A stretch of DNA of 7,921 bases from Candidatus Faecousia faecipullorum (GTDB taxonomy: Bacteria > Bacillota > Clostridia > Oscillospirales > Oscillospiraceae), in assembly GCA_018710805.1 (NCBI GenBank), contig DVJG01000036.1, positions 1 through 7,921 on the forward strand, in the 5' to 3' direction. The translations under genes were made by a program, and so were the position numbers. Below are positions 1 through 6,326 of the stretch, one piece after another. Within the stretch, counting starts at the first letter, position 1; the number at the start of each line of letters is the position of its first letter. Below the pieces are notes generated by a model. That model saw nothing but the letters and a program-made list of their open reading frames with translations. It did not search any database and was not told the DNA's origin.

Positions 1-43
1 CCGCTGTTTCTTTGCCGGAACTTGCGGCTGGTCCCTGCCGCCG

Positions 44-78
44 TTGCGACCAACTTTTTTGCCCCGGGGCGGTATACT
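44..78 (+). promoter_or_regulatory. Possible Spo0A-type promoter of spoIIGA-sigE
   Basis: TATACT (73-78) matches the sigma-A -10 box at 5 of 6 bases. TTGCGA (44-49) matches the -35 box at 4 of 6, but the spacer is 23 bp, far over the normal 17. The Bacillus subtilis spoIIG promoter is known for a similarly long 22-bp spacer that needs Spo0A~P. The bases over the -35 (45-51, read on the - strand as GGTCGCA) match the 0A box TGTCGAA at 5 of 7. Against it, the predicted start near 85 leaves a leader of only about 13 bases, beginning at the Shine-Dalgarno sequence itself. This is a tentative call, and transcription could instead come from an upstream gene. Confidence 0.25.
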
Positions 79-97
79 GGCCCCAGGAGGTGAGGGT

Positions 98-859
98 ATG
101 GCGGTGTATCTGGACCTGGCGGTGCTCCTCAATTTTCTTACGGATTTTTTGCTGCTGCTGGGAACCAACCATCTGGCAGGCTATCCCTTGGCGCCGAAAC
201 GCTGCGCCCTGGCGGCAGGCGTCGGCGGACTGTACGGCGGGATGTGTCTGCTCCACGGGTTCCGATTCCTGGGGAATCTTATGTGGCGAGGCGTCTGTCT
301 CTGCTTCATGGCAGGAATTGCCTTCGGATTCCGGCGGGAAGCCATTCAACGGGGCGGGGTATTTCTGCTTCTCAGCCTGGCCCTCGGGGGCATGGCGATC
401 AGCTTCAACACCAATCACTTCCCTACCCTGGTCCTTGGAGCCCTGGGTATCTGGGGGCTTTGCCGCCTGGCCTTTCCGGGAAGTCTGGGAAGCCGGGAAT
501 ATGTGCCGCTGACCATTTCCTACGGGAACCGGGAAGTCCATCTCACAGCCCTTAGGGACACAGGGAACACCTTGCGGGACCCCATTACGGGAGAATCGGT
601 CTTTCTCATCTCCGGGACCGCCGCCGAGAAGCTCACGGGCCTCAGTCAGTCCCAACTCCGCCATCCCATGGAGACCCTCACCCAGCGGCCCATTCCCGGC
701 CTGCGGCTCATTCCCTACCGGGCTGTGGGCCAGGCAGGCGGGATGCTCCTGGGGCTGCGCTTCCGGGGCGTGAAGGTGGGAAACGAAGTTGTGGATGCTG
801 TGGTGGCTTTTGCACCGGATGGGCTTGGCAGCACCTGCGAGGCCCTGGTCACCGCTTGA
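98..859 (+). CDS. spoIIGA: Sporulation sigma-E factor-processing aspartic protease SpoIIGA
   Basis: This is the membrane-bound aspartic protease that removes the N-terminal pro-sequence of pro-sigma-E after asymmetric septation, in response to the forespore signal SpoIIR. It is 253 residues, at the short end for the family. The N-terminal half has about five hydrophobic segments (roughly residues 4-22, 32-50, 60-77, 86-103 and 107-125). The cytosolic C-terminal half has the catalytic DTGN motif with Asp154 in the family context ALRDTGNTLRDP, followed by the RLIPYRAVG block (203-211). The family is thought to act as a dimer, each chain giving one Asp. ATG 98 is chosen because AGGAGG (85-90) lies 7 bases upstream and the family begins with a short lead into the first membrane helix. 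The frame is open further upstream, but earlier starts lack such a site. sigE, its substrate, follows after 13 bases, which supports the call. Confidence 0.95.
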   Translation: MAVYLDLAVLLNFLTDFLLLLGTNHLAGYPLAPKRCALAAGVGGLYGGMCLLHGFRFLGNLMWRGVCLCFMAGIAFGFRREAIQRGGVFLLLSLALGGMAISFNTNHFPTLVLGALGIWGLCRLAFPGSLGSREYVPLTISYGNREVHLTALRDTGNTLRDPITGESVFLISGTAAEKLTGLSQSQLRHPMETLTQRPIPGLRLIPYRAVGQAGGMLLGLRFRGVKVGNEVVDAVVAFAPDGLGSTCEALVTA

Positions 860-872
860 AGGAGGGAACTGT

Positions 873-1577
873 ATGACAATTCTGGAATTTTTCCAAAAAA
901 TCGGCCTTTTCCCCAAGGGGGATATTTACTACATCGGCGGCAGCGATGTTTTGCCTCCGCCGCTGAAAGGGGCCGAGGAACAGGAGGCACTTCAAAATCT
1001 GGAACAGGGGGACGAATATGCGAAGCAGATCCTGGTGGAGCACAACCTACGGCTGGTGGTTTACATCGCCCGGCGGTTTGAAAACACGGGCATCAACCTG
1101 GAAGACCTTATCTCCATCGGCACCATCGGCCTCATCAAGGCCATCGGGACCTATAAGCTGGAGAAAAAAATTCGGCTTGCCACCTACGCTTCCCGGTGTA
1201 TCGAAAATGAAATTCTCATGTACATCCGCAAAACCGCACCTCAAAAGGCGGAAGTATCCCTGGACGAGCCAATAAACCTGGACGGCGACGGCAATGAGCT
1301 GCTCCTGAGCGACATTCTGGGCACGGACCCCGACGCCATTTCCCGTCCCATGGAAGACGATGCCGACCTCGCAGTTCTGCGGCAGGTCCTCCGGGAATTG
1401 CCCCAAAAGGAGCGGGAAATCATACTGAAACGTTATGGTCTGGAAGGCCGCAAGGAGCTGACCCAGAAGGAAGTGGCTCAGCAGCTGGGCATTTCCCAAT
1501 CCTATATTTCACGCCTGGAAAAACGCATTCTCCTGCGGATGCGAAAAGAGTTTCTGCGGCAGATGAGTTGCGCTTGA
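873..1577 (+). CDS. sigE: RNA polymerase sporulation sigma factor sigma-E, pro-form
   Basis: This sigma-70 family factor directs early mother-cell transcription during sporulation and is made as an inactive membrane-associated precursor. The 234-residue product matches B. subtilis SigE closely in remembered family blocks: YYIGGS at 19-24, LPPPL at 27-31, NLRLVVYIARRFENTGIN at 58-75, ATYASRCIENEILMYIR at 103-119 (regions 2.3-2.4) and a region 4 helix-turn-helix near 197-219 with ISQSYISRLEKRI. The SpoIIGA cut should lie next to the two tyrosines at 19-20, giving a pro-sequence of about 18-19 residues against 27 in B. subtilis. ATG 873 is supported by AAGGAGG (859-865), whose first A is the last base of the spoIIGA stop codon. 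Sigma-G, which is closely related, lacks this pro-sequence and has a different N-terminus, so sigma-E is the better call. Confidence 0.95.
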   Translation: MTILEFFQKIGLFPKGDIYYIGGSDVLPPPLKGAEEQEALQNLEQGDEYAKQILVEHNLRLVVYIARRFENTGINLEDLISIGTIGLIKAIGTYKLEKKIRLATYASRCIENEILMYIRKTAPQKAEVSLDEPINLDGDGNELLLSDILGTDPDAISRPMEDDADLAVLRQVLRELPQKEREIILKRYGLEGRKELTQKEVAQQLGISQSYISRLEKRILLRMRKEFLRQMSCA

Positions 1578-1602
1578 TTTTTCCATACCGATATGTTATA
1601 AT
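1574..1602 (+). promoter_or_regulatory. Sigma-A-type promoter of rex
   Basis: A TTGATT -35 box (1574-1579) and a perfect TATAAT -10 box (1597-1602) are separated by exactly 17 bp. The -35 overlaps the sigE stop codon (1575-1577). Transcription should begin near 1608-1610, leaving about 45 bases before the rex start at 1654. This gives rex expression independent of the sporulation genes upstream. The -10 box lies inside an inverted repeat that could serve as an operator. Confidence 0.7.
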
Positions 1603-1610
1603 CGATAACA
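1594..1610 (+). promoter_or_regulatory. Inverted repeat over the rex -10 box, candidate Rex operator
   Basis: The sequence TGTTATAATCGATAACA has perfect 6-base arms (TGTTAT and ATAACA) around a 5-base centre. It resembles the clostridial Rex site TTGTTAA-N4-TTAACAA, but the two half sites are one base further apart than consensus. It covers the -10 box and the likely transcription start, where a bound repressor would block RNA polymerase. Autoregulation by Rex is an inference from this position. The one-base spacing difference is a real objection. Confidence 0.4.
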
Positions 1611-1637
1611 AATATATCGATAATATTTTATATCGAT
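1601..1637. repeat. Three ATCGAT elements in the rex leader
   Basis: The palindrome ATCGAT occurs at 1601-1606, 1616-1621 and 1632-1637, each followed by AA or TAA and separated by AT-rich sequence. Centre-to-centre spacing is 15 and 16 bp, about three helical turns for the outer pair. The block 1591-1653 has 52 A/T among 63 bases, in sharp contrast to the GC-rich genes around it. The regular arrangement suggests protein binding sites or structure in the mRNA leader, but AT-richness alone could favour some repetition. Confidence 0.45.
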
Positions 1638-1653
1638 TAAAGAAGGATATATT

Positions 1654-2304
1654 ATGGAAAAGAAGACCATCTCCAAGTCCGTATTGAAACGGCTGCCAGT
1701 TTATCTGACCTATCTCAAAAACCTGCCGGAGTCCGCCCCTCCCAATATCTCCGCCACGGCCATGGCTACCGCCCTGGGCATGGGCGAAGTCCAGGTGCGG
1801 AAGGATCTTGCTATGGTCTCCGACGGCGGACGGCCAAAGATCGGCTATCTGCGGGAGAGCCTCATTGACGACATTGAGCAGTTTTTAGGCTATGACAACA
1901 CCACCGACGCCGTTCTCATCGGCGCGGGCAAGCTGGGCCAGGCCCTTATGGGTTATCAGGGTTTTGCCGACTATGGCCTCAACATTCTGGCAGCGTTTGA
2001 CATTAACCCCAAGACAGACCACTCCGATGAAGGAAAACCCATCTACCCCATTGAGAAGCTCACAGCCTTCTGCCGGAGCCACAAGGTCCTCATGGGCATC
2101 CTGACGGTGCCTGCGGAGCACGCCCAGGAGGCGGCGGACCTGCTCATTGCCTGCGGCATCAAGGCCATCTGGAACTTTGCTCCCACCCACCTGGACGTGC
2201 CGCCCCATATTCTCATCCAGAACGAGAACATGGCTATGTCTTTAGCTGTTCTCTCGGTCCATTTGCAGGCCCAGATCAAGGAAGAGAAGGAAAACGCAAA
2301 ATAA
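1654..2304 (+). CDS. rex: Redox-sensing transcriptional repressor Rex, divergent type
   Basis: Rex proteins are homodimeric repressors that sense the NADH/NAD+ ratio: NADH binding releases them from DNA, switching on fermentation and NADH-reoxidation genes. The product has 216 residues, usual for the family. The N-terminal winged helix (about 8-75) contains the conserved recognition helix VQVRKDL (46-52). The Rossmann domain has VLIGAGKLGQAL (87-98; glycines 90, 92 and 95), the ribose-binding Asp116 in AFDINP, TVPAEHAQ (151-158) and IWNFAP (172-177). The tail helix that swaps between subunits is present (about 190-210). After the recognition helix the usual YFGEFGKRGVGY-like wing is replaced by AMVSDGGRPKIGY (53-65), so this may be a Rex paralogue with altered DNA preference. 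AAGGA at 1643-1647 sits 6 bases before ATG 1654. The gene has its own promoter and is followed by a strong hairpin, so it is probably monocistronic. Confidence 0.9.
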   Translation: MEKKTISKSVLKRLPVYLTYLKNLPESAPPNISATAMATALGMGEVQVRKDLAMVSDGGRPKIGYLRESLIDDIEQFLGYDNTTDAVLIGAGKLGQALMGYQGFADYGLNILAAFDINPKTDHSDEGKPIYPIEKLTAFCRSHKVLMGILTVPAEHAQEAADLLIACGIKAIWNFAPTHLDVPPHILIQNENMAMSLAVLSVHLQAQIKEEKENAK

Positions 2305-2317
2305 TATTTCATAGAAA

Positions 2318-2350
2318 TTGTGCCCCCTGTCTATATGACAGGGGGCACAA
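2318..2350. terminator. Bidirectional hairpin terminator between convergent genes
   Basis: A perfect 14-bp stem (TTGTGCCCCCTGTC at 2318-2331, complement at 2337-2350) encloses the loop TATAT. It begins 13 bases after the rex stop and ends 12 bases before the stop of the convergent ATP-grasp gene. On the + strand it is followed by GCTTTGCCATTTTT, on the - strand by TTTCTATGAAATATT. Both U-tracts are imperfect, so termination is probable in both directions but not of textbook form. Confidence 0.8.
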
Positions 2351-2362
2351 GCTTTGCCATTT

Positions 2363-3559
2363 TTACGTCTCATAAGTAGCGGAGATATCCTGGTAATACT
2401 GCATCATTTCCGCTTCCGTGTCAAAGTTTGCCACGTACATCTGGTTTGCCATGGCCCCGGAGAGGGCTTCGGGAATACGGCCGTGCATGACCATTTTATC
2501 GCCGTATTTCATCATGACCTCGTAGTCGTCCAGCTTGTAGCGGCGGAAGTCCCGGCGGCCGTAGTAGGCACAGTAGTGGTGGTTTCCGGTGCCCTTGGTG
2601 TTCCAGTCGAAGGCCACCATATCCGCCCAGATTTTATACACGTCAGTTTCCTGGGAGTAATTGTACATATCGGGGGTATAGCCTCCGGAGGGTCGCATAT
2701 TGACTTCCAGGCCCAGCACGTCGCCCTTCTTCCCAAGGCCCTCCTGGTCTTCATAGAGGACGAAAAACTCCAGATGGACGAAGCGGCTCTTGACGCCGAA
2801 GGCCTCCACGGTCCGATGGCCCGCATCCAGAATGTTCTCCGGCAGGTCCTTCACCAGGAAGTAGATGCAGTCGCCGTTATCATTGACAATATCCATAAGG
2901 GAATTGGGGGTGATGTTGCCGGACTCGAAGAGCGGCTGCCCCTGGGAGCCGATAATGGCATCGTAGGTCTGGACATAGCCCTTTACGAACTCCTCCATGA
3001 TGTAGACAGCCTCATCTTTCTCCCGGATAAACCACTCCACGTCCCCATCGCAGGTAAGCTTAAAGGTATTGTTGGCGCCCACGCCGTTGTCGGGCTTCAC
3101 CACGACAGGGTAGCCCACCATATGGGCAAAATCCAGAGCATCCTCAAGGCTCTCCACCAGATGGTACCGGGCCGTGGGCAGACCGGCCTTGGCGTAGTAC
3201 TTCTTCATGACAGACTTATACTTGATTTTGTCGATGTCGTCATTCTTGGGGCCTGTGGTGATGTTGAACTCCGTCCGCAGGGCCGCATCCTGCATGAGCC
3301 AGTATTCGTTGTTGGATTCCAGCCAGTCGATTTTTCCGTACTTGAAGGTGAAAAACGCCACTGCCCGAAAAACCTCGTCGTAATTCTCCAGGCTCGACAC
3401 CTTGTAATATTCATGCAGACTGTCCTTGAGCTCCTGCATCAGATCGTCATAGGGGCTGTCGCCGATGCCCAGGACCCGTATGCCGTTGTTGCAGAGCTCC
3501 CGGCAGAATTTCCAGTAGGTCATGGGAAAATTGGGGGAAATAAAAACAAAGTTTTTCAT
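2363..3559 (-). CDS. Uncharacterised stand-alone ATP-grasp ligase
   Basis: The 398-residue product belongs to the ATP-grasp superfamily (carbamoyl-phosphate synthase/biotin carboxylase-like fold), enzymes that activate a carboxylate as acyl phosphate and join it to a nucleophile. An N-terminal pre-ATP-grasp domain (about 1-110) begins MKNFVFISPNFP. The lysine and glycine-rich loop VVKPDNGVGANN (153-164) follows, then the hinge YIMEEFV (186-192), Glu264 in HLEFF, and GLEVNMRPSGG (283-293) with Glu285, Asn287 and Arg289 as likely metal and phosphate ligands. All expected ATP-grasp landmarks appear intact, so it is probably active. The substrate cannot be read from sequence. ATG 3559 is preferred because AGAGGG lies 7 bases upstream. 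A GTG at 3586 overlapping the esterase stop as GTGA is possible but has a poor site. The esterase gene lies 23 bases upstream, so they are probably co-expressed and functionally linked. I recall similar pairs in gut Clostridia, but no defined role. Confidence 0.85.
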   Translation of the reverse strand: MKNFVFISPNFPMTYWKFCRELCNNGIRVLGIGDSPYDDLMQELKDSLHEYYKVSSLENYDEVFRAVAFFTFKYGKIDWLESNNEYWLMQDAALRTEFNITTGPKNDDIDKIKYKSVMKKYYAKAGLPTARYHLVESLEDALDFAHMVGYPVVVKPDNGVGANNTFKLTCDGDVEWFIREKDEAVYIMEEFVKGYVQTYDAIIGSQGQPLFESGNITPNSLMDIVNDNGDCIYFLVKDLPENILDAGHRTVEAFGVKSRFVHLEFFVLYEDQEGLGKKGDVLGLEVNMRPSGGYTPDMYNYSQETDVYKIWADMVAFDWNTKGTGNHHYCAYYGRRDFRRYKLDDYEVMMKYGDKMVMHGRIPEALSGAMANQMYVANFDTEAEMMQYYQDISATYET

Positions 3560-3582
3560 AATTCTACCCTCTATATGCTTTC

Positions 3583-4335
3583 TCACCCAAAAAACCAGGG
3601 CAAATATGTTTGAACCATTTTATACCACCAGGGCCAGTCGTGGTCCACGTCATAGCCCCAGTATTCAAATCTTGTGCCAATGCCTTTTTCACAGCACACC
3701 GTGTCCAGCCACCGGGTGGATTCCAGCAGGGGCTCCTCCCAGGCGCCCTGACCGCAGACCACCAGGGACTTCTGGCTGTGATACAAGTCATTGTACCAGT
3801 GGTCCTGAGGCAGGTTCCGCAGATACAGGCAGGGGCAGTTGTTATACACCAGATCGTCGCAGTAGTCGCCGAAGAAGAGCTTGTGGTCATACAGGCCGGA
3901 AATGGCAAAGACACTGTCGAAGATGTCCGGATGGCGGTAATAGAGGTTGGCTGCGTGCATGGCACCCATGGAGGCGCCGAAGGTCATGATCTTCTGGTCG
4001 TATCCGTTGGCGAGGCCTGCAATATGGCGAATAGCGGGAACCAGCTCTTCAATCACATATCGGAACCAGCGCTCATGGTTGACAATGCGCCAGCGGTTGT
4101 CGGCGTTCACCGCCGCCCAGGACTCATTGTCGATGGTATCTACGGAGAACACCATGCACTTCCCTGCCTCAATCCAGGGAGCCCAATAGTCGATCATTTT
4201 AAAGGCTTCAAAGTCCCAGAACCGTCCTCCCTGGCAGGGGATGAACAGCACGGGCTTTCCGGAGCTGCCGTAAACTTTGAATGCCATCTCCCGGTTCAAA
4301 TGGCCGCTCCAATGGGTTTCGTAGCGAATTTCCAT
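3583..4335 (-). CDS. Alpha/beta-hydrolase, putative esterase family protein
   Basis: This is a 250-residue cytosolic protein of the alpha/beta-hydrolase fold, like the esterase D/feruloyl esterase-type family. There is no signal peptide or membrane segment. The nucleophile elbow is FGASMGA with Ser122 (119-125), in the GxSxG pattern. An N-terminal strand block, PVLFIPCQGGRFWDF (28-42), would supply the oxyanion hole region. His232 in DVDHDW near the C-terminus is the best catalytic histidine. I cannot place the acid residue confidently. The protein is unusually rich in tryptophan (15 of 250), with a strongly aromatic C-terminus. It could be an esterase, thioesterase, acyltransferase or peptidase. 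It lies 78 bases after ftsH and 23 bases before the ATP-grasp gene, which suggests a shared pathway. The ATG at 4335 is preceded by only a weak AGAGAG site. Confidence 0.85.
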   Translation of the reverse strand: MEIRYETHWSGHLNREMAFKVYGSSGKPVLFIPCQGGRFWDFEAFKMIDYWAPWIEAGKCMVFSVDTIDNESWAAVNADNRWRIVNHERWFRYVIEELVPAIRHIAGLANGYDQKIMTFGASMGAMHAANLYYRHPDIFDSVFAISGLYDHKLFFGDYCDDLVYNNCPCLYLRNLPQDHWYNDLYHSQKSLVVCGQGAWEEPLLESTRWLDTVCCEKGIGTRFEYWGYDVDHDWPWWYKMVQTYLPWFFG

Positions 4336-4390
4336 GTTTCTCTCTCATTTCTCAGTTGCCGTGATAAATTACGTTTGTATGGTCTGCCTC

Positions 4391-4418
4391 AATGACAGCG
4401 GGAAACCCCGCTGTCATT
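4391..4418 (-). other. Hairpin overlapping the ftsH stop codon
   Basis: AATGACAGCGGG (4391-4402) pairs perfectly with 4407-4418, giving a 12-bp stem with a 4-base loop. The ftsH stop codon (4414-4416) lies inside the stem. No T-run follows on the - strand (it reads GAGGCAGACCATAC), so this is not a standard intrinsic terminator. It may protect the 3' end of a processed mRNA or partly reduce read-through into the esterase gene. Confidence 0.6.
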
Positions 4419-6315
4419 CGGATTCCTGGTTGCCTTCCGGCTTCTTCTCCTCCCGGAAACCGTCAAAAAGGGCGGTGGAAGAGGATTCGCCGGGGTCCCG
4501 GCCTTCCATAATGGCCTTCAGCTGCTCGCCGGTCATGGATTCCTTTTCCAGAAGGAAGTCCACCACCTTGTGGAGGGAATCTTCGTTGTCCTGCAGAATC
4601 TTTTTGCAGTGGTCGTAAGCCCGATCGATAAGAGCCTTTACTTCATCGTCGATGGTGCCCGCCACCTTTTCCGAGTAGCTCTTGGTGGTCTGGTAGTCCC
4701 GGCCGATAAAGACCTCGCCGCCGTCCAGGTAGCTGACGGTGCCCAGCTTCTCGCACATACCATAGCGTGCCACCATGTCCCGGGCAAGCTTCGTGGCCCG
4801 GTCAATGTCATTGGAAGCGCCAACGGAGATGTCACCCAGGAACAGGGCCTCGGCCACACGGCCGCCCAGCAGCGCCACAATCTGCTCGTACATCTGGTTC
4901 CGGGTCAGGTTGGCGCTGTCATCCTGGGGCATATACCAGGTGGCGCCCAGGGACTGGCCCCGGGGAATGATGGAAATGTGCCGCACAGGGTCGTGAGTGG
5001 GCAGACGGTACATGGCAATGGCATGGCCCGCCTCGTGGATGGCGGTCTCCTTCAGGTCCTTCCGGGTCTTTACACGGCTCCGTTTGGCGGGGCCCGCCGT
5101 GATCTTCATAAGCGATTCGTTCAGGTCCTCCATGGTGATCACCGGCCGGTTCCCTCTCGCCGCCATAATGGCAGCCTCATTGAGAAGGTTGCTGAGGTCT
5201 GCTCCGGTGTATCCTGCGGTGGACCGTGCAACGGTTTTCAGGTCCACACCGGCATCCAGCTTTTTATCCTTGGCGTGGACCTTCAAAATGTCCTCCCGGC
5301 CCTTGACGTCGGGACGTCCCACCTGAATCTGCCGGTCAAAGCGGCCAGGCCGCAGAAGGGCAGGGTCCAGAATATCGGGGCGGTTGGTTGCCGCAAGGAC
5401 AATAACTCCCTCAGTCCGGGAAAAGCCGTCCATTTCCACCAGCATCTGGTTCAGGGTTTGTTCCTTTTCATCGTGACCGCCGCCCAGACCGGAACCGCGC
5501 TTGCGGCCCACAGCGTCGATCTCGTCGATGAAGATAATGGCAGGGGCGATTTTCTTTGCCTGGTCAAACAGGTCCCGGACCCGGCTGGCGCCAACGCCCA
5601 CATACATTTCCACAAAGTCGGAGCCGGAAATGGAGAGGAACTGGACGCCGGCTTCTCCGGCAACGGCCCGGGCAAGCAGCGTCTTACCCGTGCCCGGAGG
5701 GCCCACCAGCAAAATGCCGTGGGGAATCCGGGCGCCGATTTTCGTGAATTTTTCCGGCTCTTTCAGGAAATCCACCACTTCCTGGAGTTCTTCCTTTTCT
5801 TCATCGGCTCCCGCCACATCGGCAAACGTAACCTTCTTTCCATCGGGGACTCCAAGAACGGTTCTGGCTCTGCCGAAGTTTGCCATGGGGTTTCCGCCGC
5901 CGTTGGCCCGGCTTACAAACATGGCCCAGATGAACAGCAGAATAAGGCCAACCGCCAATAAGGGAAGCACCAGCTGATAGGGACTGAATGCCTTATCGGG
6001 AATAAAGTCGTAGCTTTCCAGGGTGCCGTCTTCATACTGGGCCTGTAGCGTCTCGTGCATTTCGGCACGGAAGGACTCCGGGTCCGCAAGAGACGTGGTC
6101 ACTTTGGTTCTGCCGTTTATGGGAGTGCGGAGGGTCATGGTGATGGTCTTATTTTCCACCACAAAGGAGCTGACCTCCCCGTCTTTGATAAGCTCCACCA
6201 CCTGGGAATAGGGCATCTGGTTGTTTGCAGGTGCAAAAAGGGTGCTTGCCCAGGAAAAGAGCAGCACAAGCCCCACCAGGTACACGATAAGGGGAATGAT
6301 TCTACGGTTTTTCAA
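4414..6315 (-). CDS. ftsH: ATP-dependent zinc metalloprotease FtsH
   Basis: FtsH is a membrane-anchored hexameric AAA+ protease that pulls out and degrades misfolded membrane proteins and short-lived regulators. The 633-residue product is full length. Two membrane helices (about 5-27 and 112-134) flank an extracytoplasmic domain. The AAA+ module has Walker A GPPGTGKT (205-212), Walker B IIFIDEID (260-267), and the second region of homology near 309-328 with arginine fingers Arg323 and Arg326. The M41 protease domain has the zinc motif HEAGH (427-431), with Asp503 in SNDI as the likely third ligand. All catalytic residues are present. Translation appears to start at a TTG codon (6313-6315), read as Met, with AAGGAG 7 bases upstream. 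That site overlaps the hpt stop codon, which ends only 11 bases earlier, so translational coupling to hpt is likely. The order tilS-hpt-ftsH is widely conserved in Firmicutes. Confidence 0.97.
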   Translation of the reverse strand: MKNRRIIPLIVYLVGLVLLFSWASTLFAPANNQMPYSQVVELIKDGEVSSFVVENKTITMTLRTPINGRTKVTTSLADPESFRAEMHETLQAQYEDGTLESYDFIPDKAFSPYQLVLPLLAVGLILLFIWAMFVSRANGGGNPMANFGRARTVLGVPDGKKVTFADVAGADEEKEELQEVVDFLKEPEKFTKIGARIPHGILLVGPPGTGKTLLARAVAGEAGVQFLSISGSDFVEMYVGVGASRVRDLFDQAKKIAPAIIFIDEIDAVGRKRGSGLGGGHDEKEQTLNQMLVEMDGFSRTEGVIVLAATNRPDILDPALLRPGRFDRQIQVGRPDVKGREDILKVHAKDKKLDAGVDLKTVARSTAGYTGADLSNLLNEAAIMAARGNRPVITMEDLNESLMKITAGPAKRSRVKTRKDLKETAIHEAGHAIAMYRLPTHDPVRHISIIPRGQSLGATWYMPQDDSANLTRNQMYEQIVALLGGRVAEALFLGDISVGASNDIDRATKLARDMVARYGMCEKLGTVSYLDGGEVFIGRDYQTTKSYSEKVAGTIDDEVKALIDRAYDHCKKILQDNEDSLHKVVDFLLEKESMTGEQLKAIMEGRDPGESSSTALFDGFREEKKPEGNQESE

Positions 6316-6326
6316 TGGGTGTCTCC

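Noticed and set aside
61..70. Palindrome GCCCCGGGGC ahead of spoIIGA
   Set aside because: It is short, has no loop or T-run, and self-complementary GC runs are expected by chance in this GC-rich DNA.
44..97. Upstream extension of spoIIGA by 18 codons
   Set aside because: The added residues are proline- and glycine-rich and unlike the family, and no ribosome binding site precedes them, whereas ATG 98 has a strong one.
789..872. Upstream extension of sigE by 28 codons, inside spoIIGA
   Set aside because: It would overlap spoIIGA, and the AAGGAGG-ATG at 873 is a much better start that also gives a family-like pro-sequence.
2354..3613. Long open frame (419 codons) on the + strand, opposite the ATP-grasp gene
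   Set aside because: It mirrors the real gene, has no recognisable domain or ribosome binding site, runs through the terminator hairpin side, and is of the kind expected from GC-rich codon use.
3610..4395. Open frame (261 codons) on the + strand, opposite the esterase gene
   Set aside because: It is antisense to a protein with an intact catalytic motif and shows no supporting signals of its own.
4336..4413. CATACA on the - strand as a sigma-E -10 box for the esterase gene
   Set aside because: No acceptable -35 element occurs at the required 13-15 bp upstream, and sigma-A boxes in the gap are also poor, so no promoter is called.
4570..5961. Long open frame (463 codons) on the + strand, opposite ftsH
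   Set aside because: It is the complement of a highly conserved FtsH coding sequence and its translation shows no family features.
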